DNA of 33,545 nucleotides, from contig JAKBAB010000015.1 of NCBI GenBank assembly GCA_021815645.1, positions 1 through 33,545 on the forward strand. Direction: 5' to 3'. A model generated the notes under the pieces. That model searched no databases. It was not told the origin of the DNA and was given only the letters and a program-made list of their open reading frames with translations. Source of the DNA: Actinomycetes bacterium (GTDB lineage Bacteria; Actinomycetota; Acidimicrobiia; Acidimicrobiales; RAAP-2). The position numbers and the translations under genes were made by a program. Of the stretch, positions 23,047 through 32,423 are shown piece by piece; position 1 is the stretch's first letter; each line of letters opens with the position of its first letter.

Positions 23047-23618
23047 GCCAGTCCGTCGACGTCGTCGCGGCCGCGCCGCGACGACGCTGCGAGTGGTGCA
23101 GTTCCGACGACGACTACGTCGCTTATCACGACCAAGAGTGGGGGGTACCTCATCACGGAGACGCGCTCTTGTTCGAACTATTAACCCTCGAGGGGGCGCA
23201 GGCCGGACTGAGTTGGCTCACGGTCCTGCGACGGCGCGCCGGATATAGACGGCTCTTCGAGGGTTTCGAGCCCGACGTCGTCGCTCGCTTCGACGACGCG
23301 CGAATAGCGACCATCCTCACCGATCCGGGCGTCGTTCGCCACCGAAAGAAGATTGAGTCGGTCGTGACGAACGCACGCGCCATCGTGGCCCTCAGCCGAG
23401 AATCGGGTAGTTTCGACGAGTACGTGTGGCGTAACGCCCACGTCGTGGGCGACGGAGAGACCATCGCCGGGGCCATGAGTAAACAAATGTCGGCGGACGG
23501 TTTCACCTTCGTGGGTCCAACAATTTGTCGCTCGTTCCTAAGCGCCAGTGGCGTTAGAAACGAACACGACGCGACGTGTTATCGGTTCGCGGAGATTGAA
23601 ACGCTACGCGCCGGGTAG
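23043..23618 (+). CDS. tag: DNA-3-methyladenine glycosylase I
   Basis: A 191-residue base-excision repair enzyme that removes 3-methyladenine from alkylated DNA. The Tag family is recognised by the CEWC cysteine segment, YHDQEWGVPHHGD, LLFELLTLEGAQAGLSWLTVLRRR, FDDARIATILTDPGVVRHRKKI, and the C-terminal zinc partners in VRNEHDATCYR. Cys, His and Cys zinc ligands appear intact, and length matches the family (about 190). The GTG start overlaps the TetR stop by four bases, so expression is tied to the TetR transcript, which links alkylation repair to whatever the efflux regulator senses. A hairpin follows. Confidence 0.95.
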   Translation: MSQSVDVVAAAPRRRCEWCSSDDDYVAYHDQEWGVPHHGDALLFELLTLEGAQAGLSWLTVLRRRAGYRRLFEGFEPDVVARFDDARIATILTDPGVVRHRKKIESVVTNARAIVALSRESGSFDEYVWRNAHVVGDGETIAGAMSKQMSADGFTFVGPTICRSFLSASGVRNEHDATCYRFAEIETLRAG

Positions 23619-23649
23619 CGTCCGACCCCACCCTTATTCAAACCGTTGA

Positions 23650-23676
23650 CGCCGGTCCGGCGGCTCGAGACCGGCG
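23650..23676 (+). terminator. hairpin between tag and the globin gene
   Basis: CGCCGGTC (23650-23657) and GACCGGCG (23669-23676) pair perfectly with an 11-base loop, 31 bases after the tag stop and 14 before the globin GTG. It may end the tag transcript, or, so close to a start codon, affect globin translation. Confidence 0.5.
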
Positions 23677-23690
23677 GTAGGGTCACGAGC

Positions 23691-24164
23691 GTGGAAACGA
23701 TGTACGACGCGGCCGGTGGCGAAGACGGCCTAGTGCGCCTCGCCGAAGCCTGGCACCAACGGGTTCTGAGCGACGAAGTGGTCGGCCACGCCTTCAGTCA
23801 CGGATATCACCCCGACCACACCACTCGGCTGGCCGCGTACTGGGCGGAGGCACTCGGTGGTCCCCCCAACTATTCGGTGCTGGGCAGCGACGAGTCCTAC
23901 GTGGTGCGCCTCCACAGCGGCAAGGGACCGCACGACGAGATGGATCGCCGCGCAGTTGACTGTTTCGACGACGCGCTCGTTGACGTCGGTCTCACACCGG
24001 ACGAGGGGGTCGGGCGAAACCTGCACGACTACTTCGCCTGGGCGACCAATAGTGGCCTCACCCACTACCCCGAAAGCGCCGACGACGTTCCGTCGGGACT
24101 GGCGCTGCCCCACTGGTCGTGGGACGGGCTCGTTACGTCCTCCGGTCAGGACGAAAAAAGGTAG
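23691..24164 (+). CDS. group II-type truncated hemoglobin
   Basis: About 157 residues. Haem protein of the truncated globin family, binding O2 or NO in the cytosol. It starts METMYDAAGGEDGLVRLAEAWHQRVL, followed by HAFSHGYHPDHTTRLAAYWAEALGGP, VVRLHSGKGPHDEMDRRAVDCFDDALVDVGL (contains the likely proximal His) and a C-terminal FAWATNSGLTHYP. The GG near the start, LGGP and the His/Trp pattern are typical of actinobacterial group II members. The start is GTG 23691 or ATG 23700; the TTG at 23646 would run through the hairpin. The next gene is a MarR regulator 62 bases on. Likely roles are NO or oxidative stress handling. Confidence 0.88.
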   Translation: METMYDAAGGEDGLVRLAEAWHQRVLSDEVVGHAFSHGYHPDHTTRLAAYWAEALGGPPNYSVLGSDESYVVRLHSGKGPHDEMDRRAVDCFDDALVDVGLTPDEGVGRNLHDYFAWATNSGLTHYPESADDVPSGLALPHWSWDGLVTSSGQDEKR

Positions 24165-24176
24165 TCGCATCGCGCC

Positions 24177-24204
24177 CGGTGAGTTCACCGCGACCGCGAC
24201 TCAC
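24177..24204. promoter_or_regulatory. inverted repeats upstream of the MarR gene
   Basis: CGGTGA-GT-TCACCG (24177-24190) is a 6-bp palindrome, and GTGAGT/ACTCAC (24179-24184 and 24199-24204) are overlapping inverted arms. They lie 23-50 bases before the MarR start, where an autoregulatory operator would be expected. Confidence 0.4.
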
Positions 24205-24214
24205 TTTGGCGTGC

Positions 24215-24220
24215 TAGAAT
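24215..24220 (+). promoter_or_regulatory. -10 element of a possibly leaderless MarR transcript
   Basis: TAGAAT ends six bases before the GTG start of the MarR gene, and no ribosome-binding site lies between. Transcription would begin at or next to the start codon, giving a leaderless message, common in actinobacteria. No strong -35 box is visible. Confidence 0.5.
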
Positions 24221-24226
24221 TATTGC

Positions 24227-24733
24227 GTGCCGAAAGCAACTATTGTGACGCCGGCCGTTACCGCGGCGAGGAGCGACGACCCCATAGATCGAATCGCTAC
24301 AAACCTCCGGACCGTCCTGCGCGCCTTTAGCCACGCCCGCTCCCACGAGAACCTCCTAAAGGAGGCCGGGGTGAGACTGGACCGCGCCGGCGCCGCACTG
24401 TTGTACAAGTTGCACCAATCCCCCGATGAGGCCCTGCGCGTAGGCGACCTCGCCGAGCGCTTAGCCATCGACACCCCGGCGGTGACGCGCAAGATCCAGC
24501 AACTCGAGCGACTGGGCTACGTCACGGCGGCGCCCGACCTCGACGACAAAAGGGCCAAGCGCGTTCGCCTGACCCGCAACGGTATTCGGATCCTCGAGCG
24601 CATTATGGCCGCCAATAGACGTCACCTCGCGGCGGTGTTCGAGACGTGGAGCGCCCGAGACCTGAGAGAGTTCGACACGGCGCTCGATCGATTAGCCGTC
24701 ACCCTAACTAGAGAGATGGAGAACCCGCTGTGA
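24227..24733 (+). CDS. MarR-family regulator
   Basis: A 168-residue winged-helix regulator. The MarR fold is shown by LRVGDLAERLAIDTPAVTRKIQQLERLGYV (about residues 73-102), then the wing PDLDDKRAKRVRLTRNG with its conserved D-x-R-x-K/R-type motif. N- and C-terminal helices would form the dimer interface. The GTG start lies just after TAGAAT. Its TGA overlaps the GTG of the MFS gene (GTGA), so the two form a MarR-pump operon in which the regulator probably represses its own operon and responds to a phenolic or other drug ligand. Confidence 0.92.
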   Translation: MPKATIVTPAVTAARSDDPIDRIATNLRTVLRAFSHARSHENLLKEAGVRLDRAGAALLYKLHQSPDEALRVGDLAERLAIDTPAVTRKIQQLERLGYVTAAPDLDDKRAKRVRLTRNGIRILERIMAANRRHLAAVFETWSARDLREFDTALDRLAVTLTREMENPL

Positions 24734-26349
24734 CCGACCAGGCCAACGACGTAACGACCGCACCGTCGGAGCACGCGATCTCGAAGGAGGAACACCGACG
24801 CATCCTCGTCATCTTGGGGGCGCTCATGCTCGGGATGTTTCTCGCCGCTCTCGACCAGACGATTGTGGCCACGGCCCTGCCGACGATAGCCGGGGACCTG
24901 CACGGGCTAAACCACTTGTCTTGGGTGGTCACCGCCTACCTGATCACCTCGACGATCACGATGCCCCTGTGGGGAAAGTTCGGTGACCTCTACGGGCGCA
25001 AAAACTTCTTCCAGATTTCGATACTCATCTTTCTCGCCGGTTCGATGCTGTCGGGTCTCTCTCAGAACATGCTTGAACTCATAGCGTTTCGCGCGATTCA
25101 AGGGGCCGGCGCCGGTGGACTGATGGTCGGTTCGCAGGCAATCATCGGCGACGTTATCCCCCCGCGCCAACGGGGCCGTTACATGGGTTACTTCGGGGCC
25201 GTATTCGGCCTTTCGAGCATTCTGGGACCGCTGGCCGGTGGGTGGTTTACCCAACACGTCTCGTGGCGGTGGATTTTCTACATCAACGTGCCCATAGGGG
25301 CCGTCGCTCTGGCCGCCATCGCGGTAGTACTGCACGTACCCGTGCGCCGTATTCGCCACCGGATCGACTGGTGGGGAACGGCCCTCCTGTCGGGCGGGGT
25401 CGTCGGCCTCATCCTGGTGACGACGTGGGGCGGCTTTCAGTACGCGTGGGGTTCAACGACCATTGTCGGACTGGCCGCCGCCAGCGTGGTGCTCCTCGTC
25501 CTCTTCTGTTTCGTGGAGACGAGGGCCGCCGAACCGATTATCCCGCTCGGACTGTTTCGAAACCGAACTTTCAACGTCGCGTCGGGGGTGGGTTTCGTCG
25601 TCGGGTTCGTCATGTTCGGTTCCATTGTGTACCTACCCCTCTACCTCCAAATCGTTCACGGGGCGTCGCCGACGCTTTCGGGGCTCGAACTGTTGCCAAT
25701 GGTGACCGGCATGCTCTTGACGTTCGTCGTGAGTGGTCAATTAGTCTCGCGCACGGGCCGTTACAAAATATTTCCCGTCAGCGGACTGGCCGTCATGGCC
25801 ATCGGGCTCGCCCTGCTGTCCGTGCTCGGCGCCCACTCCTCGTACCTGGACGCGGCGACCTATATGTTCGTCGTGGGACTGGGCATGGGACTGGTTATGC
25901 AGGTTCTCGTAGTGGCGGTTCAAAACGCTGTCCCCCACTCCCAGCTGGGCACCGCGACGGCGACGACGACGTTCTTTCGAACTATCGGCGGGGCCTTCGG
26001 TGTGGCAATTTTGGGTGCGGTATTTAACACTCAGTTGCTCAACCGGCTACGCGCGACGGCGCCCCCCGCCCTGCTCAAGCTCATTGGCGGAGGCAACATC
26101 TCTGAGAATCCCGCTCAGATCAGTCGACTGCCCGCCGCCGACCGAACCCTGATCATCAACGCGTTCAGCCACACCTTGCAGGTGGTCTTCGTCGTGTCAG
26201 TGCCCATTGCGATCGGGGCGTTCGTGCTGAGTTGGTTCCTCAAGGAGATTCCCCTACGGGCCAAGGCCTACGGCGCCGAGGGTGTGGCCGAAGGGACTGC
26301 AGCACCCGTGCCCGCCTTCGACGCCCCAGGAGAGTTCCCGGGCCTCTAG
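24730..26349 (+). CDS. DHA2-family MFS drug exporter (EmrB/QacA type)
   Basis: A 539-residue proton-driven exporter with 14 predicted helices. Motifs: FLAALDQTIVATALPTIAGDL in helix 1, GKFGDLYGRKNFF (motif A), FRAIQGAGAGGLMVGSQAIIGDV, GAVFGLSSILGPLAGGWF (motif C), WRWIFYINVPIGAVAL, and the closing GVAILGAVFNTQL. This order is characteristic of the DHA2 family. It is translationally coupled to the upstream MarR gene. Its TAG overlaps the stop of the convergent malic enzyme in the four bases CTAG, with no room for a terminator. The substrate is unknown. It is a second, distinct pump from the one at 20746-22242. Confidence 0.94.
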   Translation: MTDQANDVTTAPSEHAISKEEHRRILVILGALMLGMFLAALDQTIVATALPTIAGDLHGLNHLSWVVTAYLITSTITMPLWGKFGDLYGRKNFFQISILIFLAGSMLSGLSQNMLELIAFRAIQGAGAGGLMVGSQAIIGDVIPPRQRGRYMGYFGAVFGLSSILGPLAGGWFTQHVSWRWIFYINVPIGAVALAAIAVVLHVPVRRIRHRIDWWGTALLSGGVVGLILVTTWGGFQYAWGSTTIVGLAAASVVLLVLFCFVETRAAEPIIPLGLFRNRTFNVASGVGFVVGFVMFGSIVYLPLYLQIVHGASPTLSGLELLPMVTGMLLTFVVSGQLVSRTGRYKIFPVSGLAVMAIGLALLSVLGAHSSYLDAATYMFVVGLGMGLVMQVLVVAVQNAVPHSQLGTATATTTFFRTIGGAFGVAILGAVFNTQLLNRLRATAPPALLKLIGGGNISENPAQISRLPAADRTLIINAFSHTLQVVFVVSVPIAIGAFVLSWFLKEIPLRAKAYGAEGVAEGTAAPVPAFDAPGEFPGL

Positions 26350-27785
26350 GGCGGCGACTGCCGGTCGCTGCTTTGCGGAGCGAAACGGGACTCGCTAAGG
26401 AGCTCGCGGGCGCGTACGACGTCTTCCACGGCGGCGGCAACGGCCGCCACCACACCGGGATTAAAGACGGTCGGCACGATGTATCCGGCGGAGAGCTCCG
26501 ATGGCTTAACGACGTTCGCGATCGCTCGTGCGGCGGCGATTTCAACTTCTTCGGTGATCTGACTCGCCCCCACGTCCAACAGTCCCCTAAAAATGCCGGG
26601 GAAAGCGAGCACGTTGTTGATCTGGTTCGGCTCATCGCTTCGGCCCGTCGCCACGACCGCGGCGTATTTTCTCGCCACCGCGGGGTCTACCTCCGGTTCG
26701 GGGTTCGCGAGAGCGAAGACAATCGCGTCGCTATTCATCACCTCGAGGTGAGCGGCCGTTACGAGATTGGCCCCCGAAACACCAATGAACACATCCGCGC
26801 CAACCAGTGCGTCGAGCAGTGAACCGCGGCGACCACCTTGGTTCGACCGCGACGCGAGGGCGCGACGACTCGCGTCTAGATCGGCGTCAACGGCGGAGAT
26901 GATGCCCGACTTGTCCACCCCAATGAGGTCGCCGACCCCTTCGAGCAGGAGTAGATTCGACACCGCAACGCCGGCGGCACCGACGCCGAGCACGACGACG
27001 CGCGAGTCCGCGAGGGTCTTACCCACGACCCGCAGCGCGTTAATGAGGGCGGCGTAGACTACGGTCGCCGTCCCGTGTTGGTCATCGTGAAAGACGGGAA
27101 TGTCCAAAATCTCGCGCAGTCGTCGTTCAATCTCGAAACAGCGTGGAGCCGAAATATCTTCGAGATTTATGCCGCCGTAGACCGGGGCGAGACACTGAAC
27201 AACGCGAACGATTTCGTCAACGTCTTGGGTGTCGAGGCACACGGGCCACGCGTCAATGCCGGCGAACCGCTTGAAGAGAAGGGCCTTGCCCTCCATTACC
27301 GGCAGGGCCGCTTCCGGACCGATATTACCCAGTCCCAGTACCGCCGATCCGTCCGTCACGACGGCCACCGTGTTGCGTTTTATCGTCAGGTTGCGCGCCG
27401 TAGCTCGGTCCTTCGCGATCGCGCGCGAAATGCGTGCCACCCCGGGCGTGTAGGCCATAGAAAGGTCGTCGCGGGTCTTAAGCGGTACCTTCGGTTCGAC
27501 GGAGATAAGTCCCCCCAAGTGCATCAGGAAGGTTCGATCGCTAATGGCCAGGACGTGGGCGCTTCCGACCTTACTCACGCACGCGCGTAGTACTTCGGCG
27601 TGCTCCTCGTCGGAGGCGTTGCACGTCAGGTCGATTACCATCTTCCCGTCGACCGGCTCGACCACATCGAGCGCCGTTACGAGGCCGCCGGCGTCGCTAA
27701 CCGCATCGGAGATACTCGCAATCTCCGTAGCGTTGCGCAGCGAAATCCTCATCGTTACCGAGTAGGACGCGCTGGGAAAACTCAC
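26346..27785 (-). CDS. NAD(P)-dependent malic enzyme with N-terminal ACT domain
   Basis: About 479 residues. Oxidative decarboxylation of malate to pyruvate and CO2 with reduction of NAD(P). An N-terminal ACT-like domain (about 1-80) begins [13 protein letters not shown]. The malic core has [90 protein letters not shown], the Rossmann [15 protein letters not shown] and [12 protein letters not shown] favour GTG 27785 (VSFPSAS..); a TTG at 27836 would overlap the upstream purU. The ACT domain suggests allosteric control by a small ligand. It lies downstream of purU on the same strand. The cofactor cannot be fixed from sequence. Confidence 0.93.
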   Translation of the reverse strand: MSFPSASYSVTMRISLRNATEIASISDAVSDAGGLVTALDVVEPVDGKMVIDLTCNASDEEHAEVLRACVSKVGSAHVLAISDRTFLMHLGGLISVEPKVPLKTRDDLSMAYTPGVARISRAIAKDRATARNLTIKRNTVAVVTDGSAVLGLGNIGPEAALPVMEGKALLFKRFAGIDAWPVCLDTQDVDEIVRVVQCLAPVYGGINLEDISAPRCFEIERRLREILDIPVFHDDQHGTATVVYAALINALRVVGKTLADSRVVVLGVGAAGVAVSNLLLLEGVGDLIGVDKSGIISAVDADLDASRRALASRSNQGGRRGSLLDALVGADVFIGVSGANLVTAAHLEVMNSDAIVFALANPEPEVDPAVARKYAAVVATGRSDEPNQINNVLAFPGIFRGLLDVGASQITEEVEIAAARAIANVVKPSELSAGYIVPTVFNPGVVAAVAAAVEDVVRARELLSESRFAPQSSDRQSPP

Positions 27786-27819
27786 GCAGGGTGCCCCGAT
27801 TTCGACAGTGAACGCCACG

Positions 27820-28665
27820 TCACGGAGAGAAAACAATCGTCCGGTTACCCGCGAGCACTACGCGATCTTCGGCCTGGAGGCGGACCGCTCGGGCGAGGAC
27901 GGTTCGCTCAATGTCTCGGCCAATGGCGACGAGGTCACTGGCCGACTGCGCGTGGGAGACGCGGTTGACACTCTGTTCGATGATGGGCCCCTCGTCCAAG
28001 TCGGCCGTGACGTAGTGAGCCGTTGCGCCGATTATTTTTACGCCACGCTCGTACGCCTGGTGGTAGGGCCTCGCCCCCTTAAAGCCGGGGAGGAATGAGT
28101 GGTGAATGTTGATGATGCTGTCCGGCATCGACTCAAAAAACTCGGGCGAGAGAACCTGCATGTAGCGAGCCAGCACGATGAAATCAACCTCGTGCTCCGC
28201 GACGAGTTCGCGCAGGGCCCTCTCCGCTCGACCTTTGGTCGATGGCGTAACGGGTACGTGGACGAAGGGAACATCGTAACTTTCGACGAGCGGCGCGCAG
28301 TCGCCGTGGTTGGACACCACGACGGGAATCTCGACCGGCAGTTCGCCTATCTTCCAGCGGTAGAGAAGGTCCGCTAGGCAGTGATCGAGTTTGGACACCA
28401 TCACCAGCGTGCGCCGGAGCCGCGACTCGGGGCGTACGCCTACGAGAGCACCGAAGGGCGCACTCGACGCGCGCAGCGCACCGTCCACGGCGGGAAATTC
28501 AATCGAGCTGTCGAAGCTGACCCGCATACAAAAGAGGCCGGTCGGCGGATCGGAGAATTGGGCACTTTCAACGATGTTGCCCCCCACCTCACCGATGGCT
28601 CGCGCGATGGCCAGAACGATCCCGGCGCGGTCTTCGCACCTCAGAGTGAAGATGTATCGCGGCAC
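27820..28665 (-). CDS. purU: formyltetrahydrofolate deformylase
   Basis: A 281-residue enzyme hydrolysing 10-formyl-tetrahydrofolate to formate and tetrahydrofolate, balancing one-carbon pools and supplying formate. An N-terminal ACT domain (RYIFTLRCEDRAGIVLAIARAI; residues 1 to about 80) is followed by a formyltransferase-like fold: KLDHCLADLLYRWKIGEL, VVSNHGDCAPLVESY, YMQVLSPEFFESMPDSIINIHHSFLPGFKGA (catalytic Asn/His pair) and GATAHYVTADLDEGPIIEQ (catalytic Asp). Length fits PurU (280). The start is GTG. It is followed by the malic enzyme, either 34 bases on or overlapping depending on that start, and preceded by the pabB-pabC fusion, another folate gene, 37 bases away. Confidence 0.95.
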   Translation of the reverse strand: MPRYIFTLRCEDRAGIVLAIARAIGEVGGNIVESAQFSDPPTGLFCMRVSFDSSIEFPAVDGALRASSAPFGALVGVRPESRLRRTLVMVSKLDHCLADLLYRWKIGELPVEIPVVVSNHGDCAPLVESYDVPFVHVPVTPSTKGRAERALRELVAEHEVDFIVLARYMQVLSPEFFESMPDSIINIHHSFLPGFKGARPYHQAYERGVKIIGATAHYVTADLDEGPIIEQSVNRVSHAQSASDLVAIGRDIERTVLARAVRLQAEDRVVLAGNRTIVFSP

Positions 28666-28702
28666 CCAAGAATTTTACTGTGCGGCCCCCGGTCCACCCG
28701 AT

Positions 28703-30532
28703 TCAATCGCGCAACTCGCGGCTTTCCTCGAGGTGGGCTTCGCGCCACCCCCGCAGCGAGTTGACCACCGCGAGAGCCTCCGCGGAGCGCAGGTCGCTCA
28801 AAGTTAGGGTGGCTTCGCCCAGGGTACCAAGTTCGACCAGCCGAGCCCGTTCCACCCCCGGCAGGCACCCCGACGAAAGCGCGGGGGTAAACCAAGTCCC
28901 GCCCAAAAGTAGGGCGAGATTGGCGGTCGTCACTTCCGTGCACTCCCCGCGCTCGTTGACCATCACGACGTCGTCGACAAGCCGATGTCGAGCTCGGCGC
29001 CGCTCGTATTGACCACGTTGGGTCGTCTTGTGAAAGAGGCTCACCGAGAGACTGTTGACGGGCTCGTCGTCGACCGCTAGGCGCACCGGTCGCCCTAACG
29101 GCGGCGGAGCGGGCGTCGCGTATAGGTCCAACCGTCCGCCGCGCGAAAGCAGTAGGCGAACGCGCGCCTCGTAACGAAGCCGGTCCAAGCGCACCGCGAC
29201 CCAGGCCTCGAGATCGGTCCTGAGGGGGAACCCGTAATAAAGGGCCGACGCCCTGAGGCGCGACAAGTGGCGCGGAAGATTCTCACTAATCGCACCGGGC
29301 CGGTGGCGAAAGGTTTCCACGAGTCGAAAAGCGCGCGTCGGCGCCGACAACATATCGGCCTTGAGGAGCATCTCGCGGTACTCATCGGCGGGCAGCGACG
29401 AGGCCACGACGGCCCCACCGCTGCCGAAAGTCGCCCGCCCGCTCGAGGTGTCTACTTCGGCGGTGCGAATCGCCACGTTGAATCGTGCGGCCACTCCCGA
29501 CTGGGCGGGACGGACGAGGCCCACCGCCCCGCAGTAGACGCCACGCCTTTCACCTTCTAACTCGGCGATGAGCGCCGTCGCGCGGGCTTTGGGCGCTCCG
29601 GTGACCGATCCGCAGGGGAACATCGCGACGAACAAGTCCACGAGCGCGACGTCCGGCCGCGTTCGGCACTCGACTTGCGAGACGAGCTGAAGAACGTTCG
29701 GGTACCGCTCGACTTCGCAGAGCTCGGACACAGTTACTGACCCGACCTCGGCCACTTTGCCCATGTCGTTGCGAATCAAGTCAACAATCATTATGTTTTC
29801 GGCCCTCTCCTTCGCCGAAGTCGCCAACGCTCTGGCCAGTAGGTCGTCTTCTTCGCGCCATCGACCACGGCGCGCCGTCCCCTTCATGGGACGACTACGT
29901 AGGATTCCACCATCCCAGTCGAAGAACAGTTCCGGCGACGCGCTGACCACCGCCACGCCGTCTAGGACCACGAGTGCGCCGTAGGACGGCGCCTGAGCGA
30001 AAAGGAGTTGAGAGTAGAGCTTGCCGACGTCGACCGGACCGTCGTGGTGAAGTTGGTTGGTGAGGTTTACTTGGTACAGCTCGCCCGCGCGGATCGCTTC
30101 GAGCGCCACCGCGACCCGCCGTTCGTACAGAGACTGGGTAACGTGACACCGCCACGATCCCCCGGGGCCCGAAGCCCTCGGGGGGTGCCACGGCGTAGTA
30201 ACGGCGCGCCCAAAGACCCCGAACCAGGCGAGCGGCGCGCCCACGCGCCCCCGGTCATCTTGCTCGGACCGGCCGAGAGCGCGATCGAAAGCCGGCGCAC
30301 ACTCGTATCCGACGTAGCCACCTACGAACTGTCCCGCTCGGGCCGCTGATTCCACGCCCCGTAGGGCCTCGGCGACCTCACTGAGCGAACTCGCGCGAAT
30401 CTCTCCACGAAAATCTTCGAGCGTGGTCGTCGTTTTCGCGCGCACATCGTCGAAGCGCACCGCGGGCGACGAGCCGTGGTCCACCGCCGTCGCGGTGGGG
30501 AAGCCACCCAAATCGCTGGAGTGCTCGCCCAC
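28703..30532 (-). CDS. fused aminodeoxychorismate synthase I and lyase (PabB-PabC)
   Basis: A 609-residue fusion for p-aminobenzoate synthesis in folate biosynthesis. Residues 1 to about 380 are a chorismate-binding PabB domain: [18 protein letters not shown] (147-158), SASPELFF (197-204), PMKGTA (215-220), [16 protein letters not shown] and GSVTGAPK. Residues from about 390 are a class IV PLP aminotransferase-fold PabC domain: [26 protein letters not shown] (PLP lysine), [16 protein letters not shown] and [13 protein letters not shown]. The first domain aminates chorismate, the second eliminates pyruvate. The glutaminase partner PabA is not in the window. The GTG start follows GAGGAGG. Fusion of the two steps is known in several bacteria. 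It precedes purU on the same strand. Confidence 0.94.
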   Translation of the reverse strand: MGEHSSDLGGFPTATAVDHGSSPAVRFDDVRAKTTTTLEDFRGEIRASSLSEVAEALRGVESAARAGQFVGGYVGYECAPAFDRALGRSEQDDRGRVGAPLAWFGVFGRAVTTPWHPPRASGPGGSWRCHVTQSLYERRVAVALEAIRAGELYQVNLTNQLHHDGPVDVGKLYSQLLFAQAPSYGALVVLDGVAVVSASPELFFDWDGGILRSRPMKGTARRGRWREEDDLLARALATSAKERAENIMIVDLIRNDMGKVAEVGSVTVSELCEVERYPNVLQLVSQVECRTRPDVALVDLFVAMFPCGSVTGAPKARATALIAELEGERRGVYCGAVGLVRPAQSGVAARFNVAIRTAEVDTSSGRATFGSGGAVVASSLPADEYREMLLKADMLSAPTRAFRLVETFRHRPGAISENLPRHLSRLRASALYYGFPLRTDLEAWVAVRLDRLRYEARVRLLLSRGGRLDLYATPAPPPLGRPVRLAVDDEPVNSLSVSLFHKTTQRGQYERRRARHRLVDDVVMVNERGECTEVTTANLALLLGGTWFTPALSSGCLPGVERARLVELGTLGEATLTLSDLRSAEALAVVNSLRGWREAHLEESRELRD

Positions 30533-30555
30533 GTCTAACCTCCTCGAAGGCGCCC

Positions 30556-30581
30556 GGGTGCGGCGAAGCCTCGTCGCACCC
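30556..30581. promoter_or_regulatory. hairpin in the divergent pabB-betA gap
   Basis: GGGTGCGGCGA (30556-30566) pairs with 30571-30581 around AGCC, ten of eleven positions matching plus one G-T. It is 24-49 bases upstream of the pabB-pabC start and about 107-132 upstream of the dehydrogenase start. An operator or leader hairpin. A smaller repeat, GTATC/GATAC, lies at 30612-30628. Confidence 0.4.
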
Positions 30582-30687
30582 CCGTCTCTTCGACCACAGA
30601 GTAACGTCGCGGTATCGTGGGTTGATACGGGCGCGCAGAAATTTGGTGCTCCCCAACCGGCTCACAAACCAACCCGAGGAACTCACG

Positions 30688-32379
30688 GTGAGAGACCATT
30701 ACGACTTCATCATCGTCGGGGGTGGATCGGCCGGCAGCGCACTCGCCAATCGGCTGAGCGCCCGTGGTGACGCGAACGTCCTCGTGCTGGAAGCCGGTCG
30801 ACCAGATTACCCGTGGGACGTCTTCATTCACATGCCCGCGGCGCTCACCATCCCCATCGGAAACCGTTTCTACGACTGGAAGTACCTCAGTGAACCCGAG
30901 GAGTTCATGAACGCGCGGCGCATCTACCACGCGCGGGGCAAAGTGCTCGGGGGTTCTAGCAGTATCAACGGCATGATTTTTCAACGCGGTAATCCGCTGG
31001 ACTACGAACGGTGGGCCGGTGATCCCGGTATGGAACAGTGGGACTACGCGCACTGCTTGCCGTACTTCAAAAAGATGGAGAACTGCCTGGCGGGCGCCGA
31101 CGACTATCGCGGTGGGAGCGGTCCGCTCGTCCTAGAGCGGGGGCCGGTGACCAATCCGCTCTTCGGCGCCTTTTTCGAGGCCGTTCGCGAAGCCGGCTAC
31201 GACTGGACGCACGACGTGAACGGCTTCCGACAGGAGGGTTTCGCCCCCTTCGACCGCACGATTCACCGGGGCCGCAGGCTGAGCGCCGCGCGTGCGTATC
31301 TTCACCCGGTGACGGGACGTAAGAACCTCGAAGTACGTTGTCGCAGTGCGGTAACCAAGATCCTCTTTGACGGTGAGCGGGCCGTTGGCGTAGAAGTAGT
31401 CGAAAGGGGTCGCGCGCGGTCGGTTAAGGGAAGCGAAGTGATCTTGTGCGGAGGCGCCTTCAACTCCCCCCACCTCTTGCAGCTCTCGGGCGTGGGTAAC
31501 GCGCACGACCTTTCGCGTCTCGGCGTCGAGGTCGTCGCTAACTTGCCGGGAGTTGGGCAAAACCTCCAAGATCACCTCGAAGTCTACGTCCAACACGACT
31601 GCACCCAACCCGTCTCTCTCGCCCCGGCCCTTAAGTGGCGTCGACGGCCCCTCATCGGCGCCCAGTGGCTCTTTGGTCGAAGTGGACCCGGGGCGACTAA
31701 CCACTTTGAGGGCGGCGGCTTCGCGAGAAGTAACGAAGAGGTGCGATACCCCAACTTGATGTTCCACTTCTTACCAATAGCGATTCGCTACGACGGATCG
31801 TCCCCGGCGTCGGGACACGGCTACCAAGTACACATTGGGCCGATGTACTCAAACTCTCGGGGCTCACTCACCCTCACTTCGAAAGACCCGACCGTTCACC
31901 CCGCAATTCGATTCAACTACCTCTCCACGGCGCAGGACCGACGAGAGTGGGTCGAGGCCATTCACGTTGCGCGAGACATTCTCGCGCAACCGGCCTTTGG
32001 CCCCTTCAACGGCGGTGAGATCTCCCCGGGGCCTTCCGTCGCGAGCGACAACGAAATTCTCGAGTGGGTACAGCGCGATGGCGAAACGGCCCTGCACCCG
32101 TCGTGTACGTGCAAAATGGGGACTGACGAGATGTCGGTGGTTGACCCAAAGACGATGCGCGTGCACGGACTCGAGGGGATTCGCGTCGTGGACGCGTCGG
32201 TCATGCCCTACGTAACCAACGCCAACATCTTCGCGCCCGTCATGATGATCGCCGAAAAGGCGGCCGACCTCATAATGGGTAGCGCCCCCCTGGCGCCTTC
32301 GAACGCCCCGTTCTACCGCCACCGGATCGACGCGACGACACCACCGACGGATGGCGCAGCCCCCGACGGTGCGCAGTAA
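30688..32379 (+). CDS. betA: choline dehydrogenase (GMC oxidoreductase)
   Basis: A 563-residue FAD enzyme oxidising choline to betaine aldehyde and on to glycine betaine, for osmoprotection or as carbon and nitrogen source. FAD-binding [18 protein letters not shown] at the N-terminus, [27 protein letters not shown] (GMC signature 1), [19 protein letters not shown] (signature 2), and the C-terminal [19 protein letters not shown] with the active-site His, then [25 protein letters not shown]. The [16 protein letters not shown] combination is strongly BetA-like. The GTG start with GAGGA upstream is preferred over the in-frame ATG at 30622. No betaine aldehyde dehydrogenase is adjacent. Downstream etfA is convergent. 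Substrate remains an inference. Confidence 0.88.
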   Translation: MRDHYDFIIVGGGSAGSALANRLSARGDANVLVLEAGRPDYPWDVFIHMPAALTIPIGNRFYDWKYLSEPEEFMNARRIYHARGKVLGGSSSINGMIFQRGNPLDYERWAGDPGMEQWDYAHCLPYFKKMENCLAGADDYRGGSGPLVLERGPVTNPLFGAFFEAVREAGYDWTHDVNGFRQEGFAPFDRTIHRGRRLSAARAYLHPVTGRKNLEVRCRSAVTKILFDGERAVGVEVVERGRARSVKGSEVILCGGAFNSPHLLQLSGVGNAHDLSRLGVEVVANLPGVGQNLQDHLEVYVQHDCTQPVSLAPALKWRRRPLIGAQWLFGRSGPGATNHFEGGGFARSNEEVRYPNLMFHFLPIAIRYDGSSPASGHGYQVHIGPMYSNSRGSLTLTSKDPTVHPAIRFNYLSTAQDRREWVEAIHVARDILAQPAFGPFNGGEISPGPSVASDNEILEWVQRDGETALHPSCTCKMGTDEMSVVDPKTMRVHGLEGIRVVDASVMPYVTNANIFAPVMMIAEKAADLIMGSAPLAPSNAPFYRHRIDATTPPTDGAAPDGAQ

Positions 32380-32423
32380 GGGAAAAAATCGCCTCGCTAG
32401 AGACAAATGTTACGCTCGCGAAG

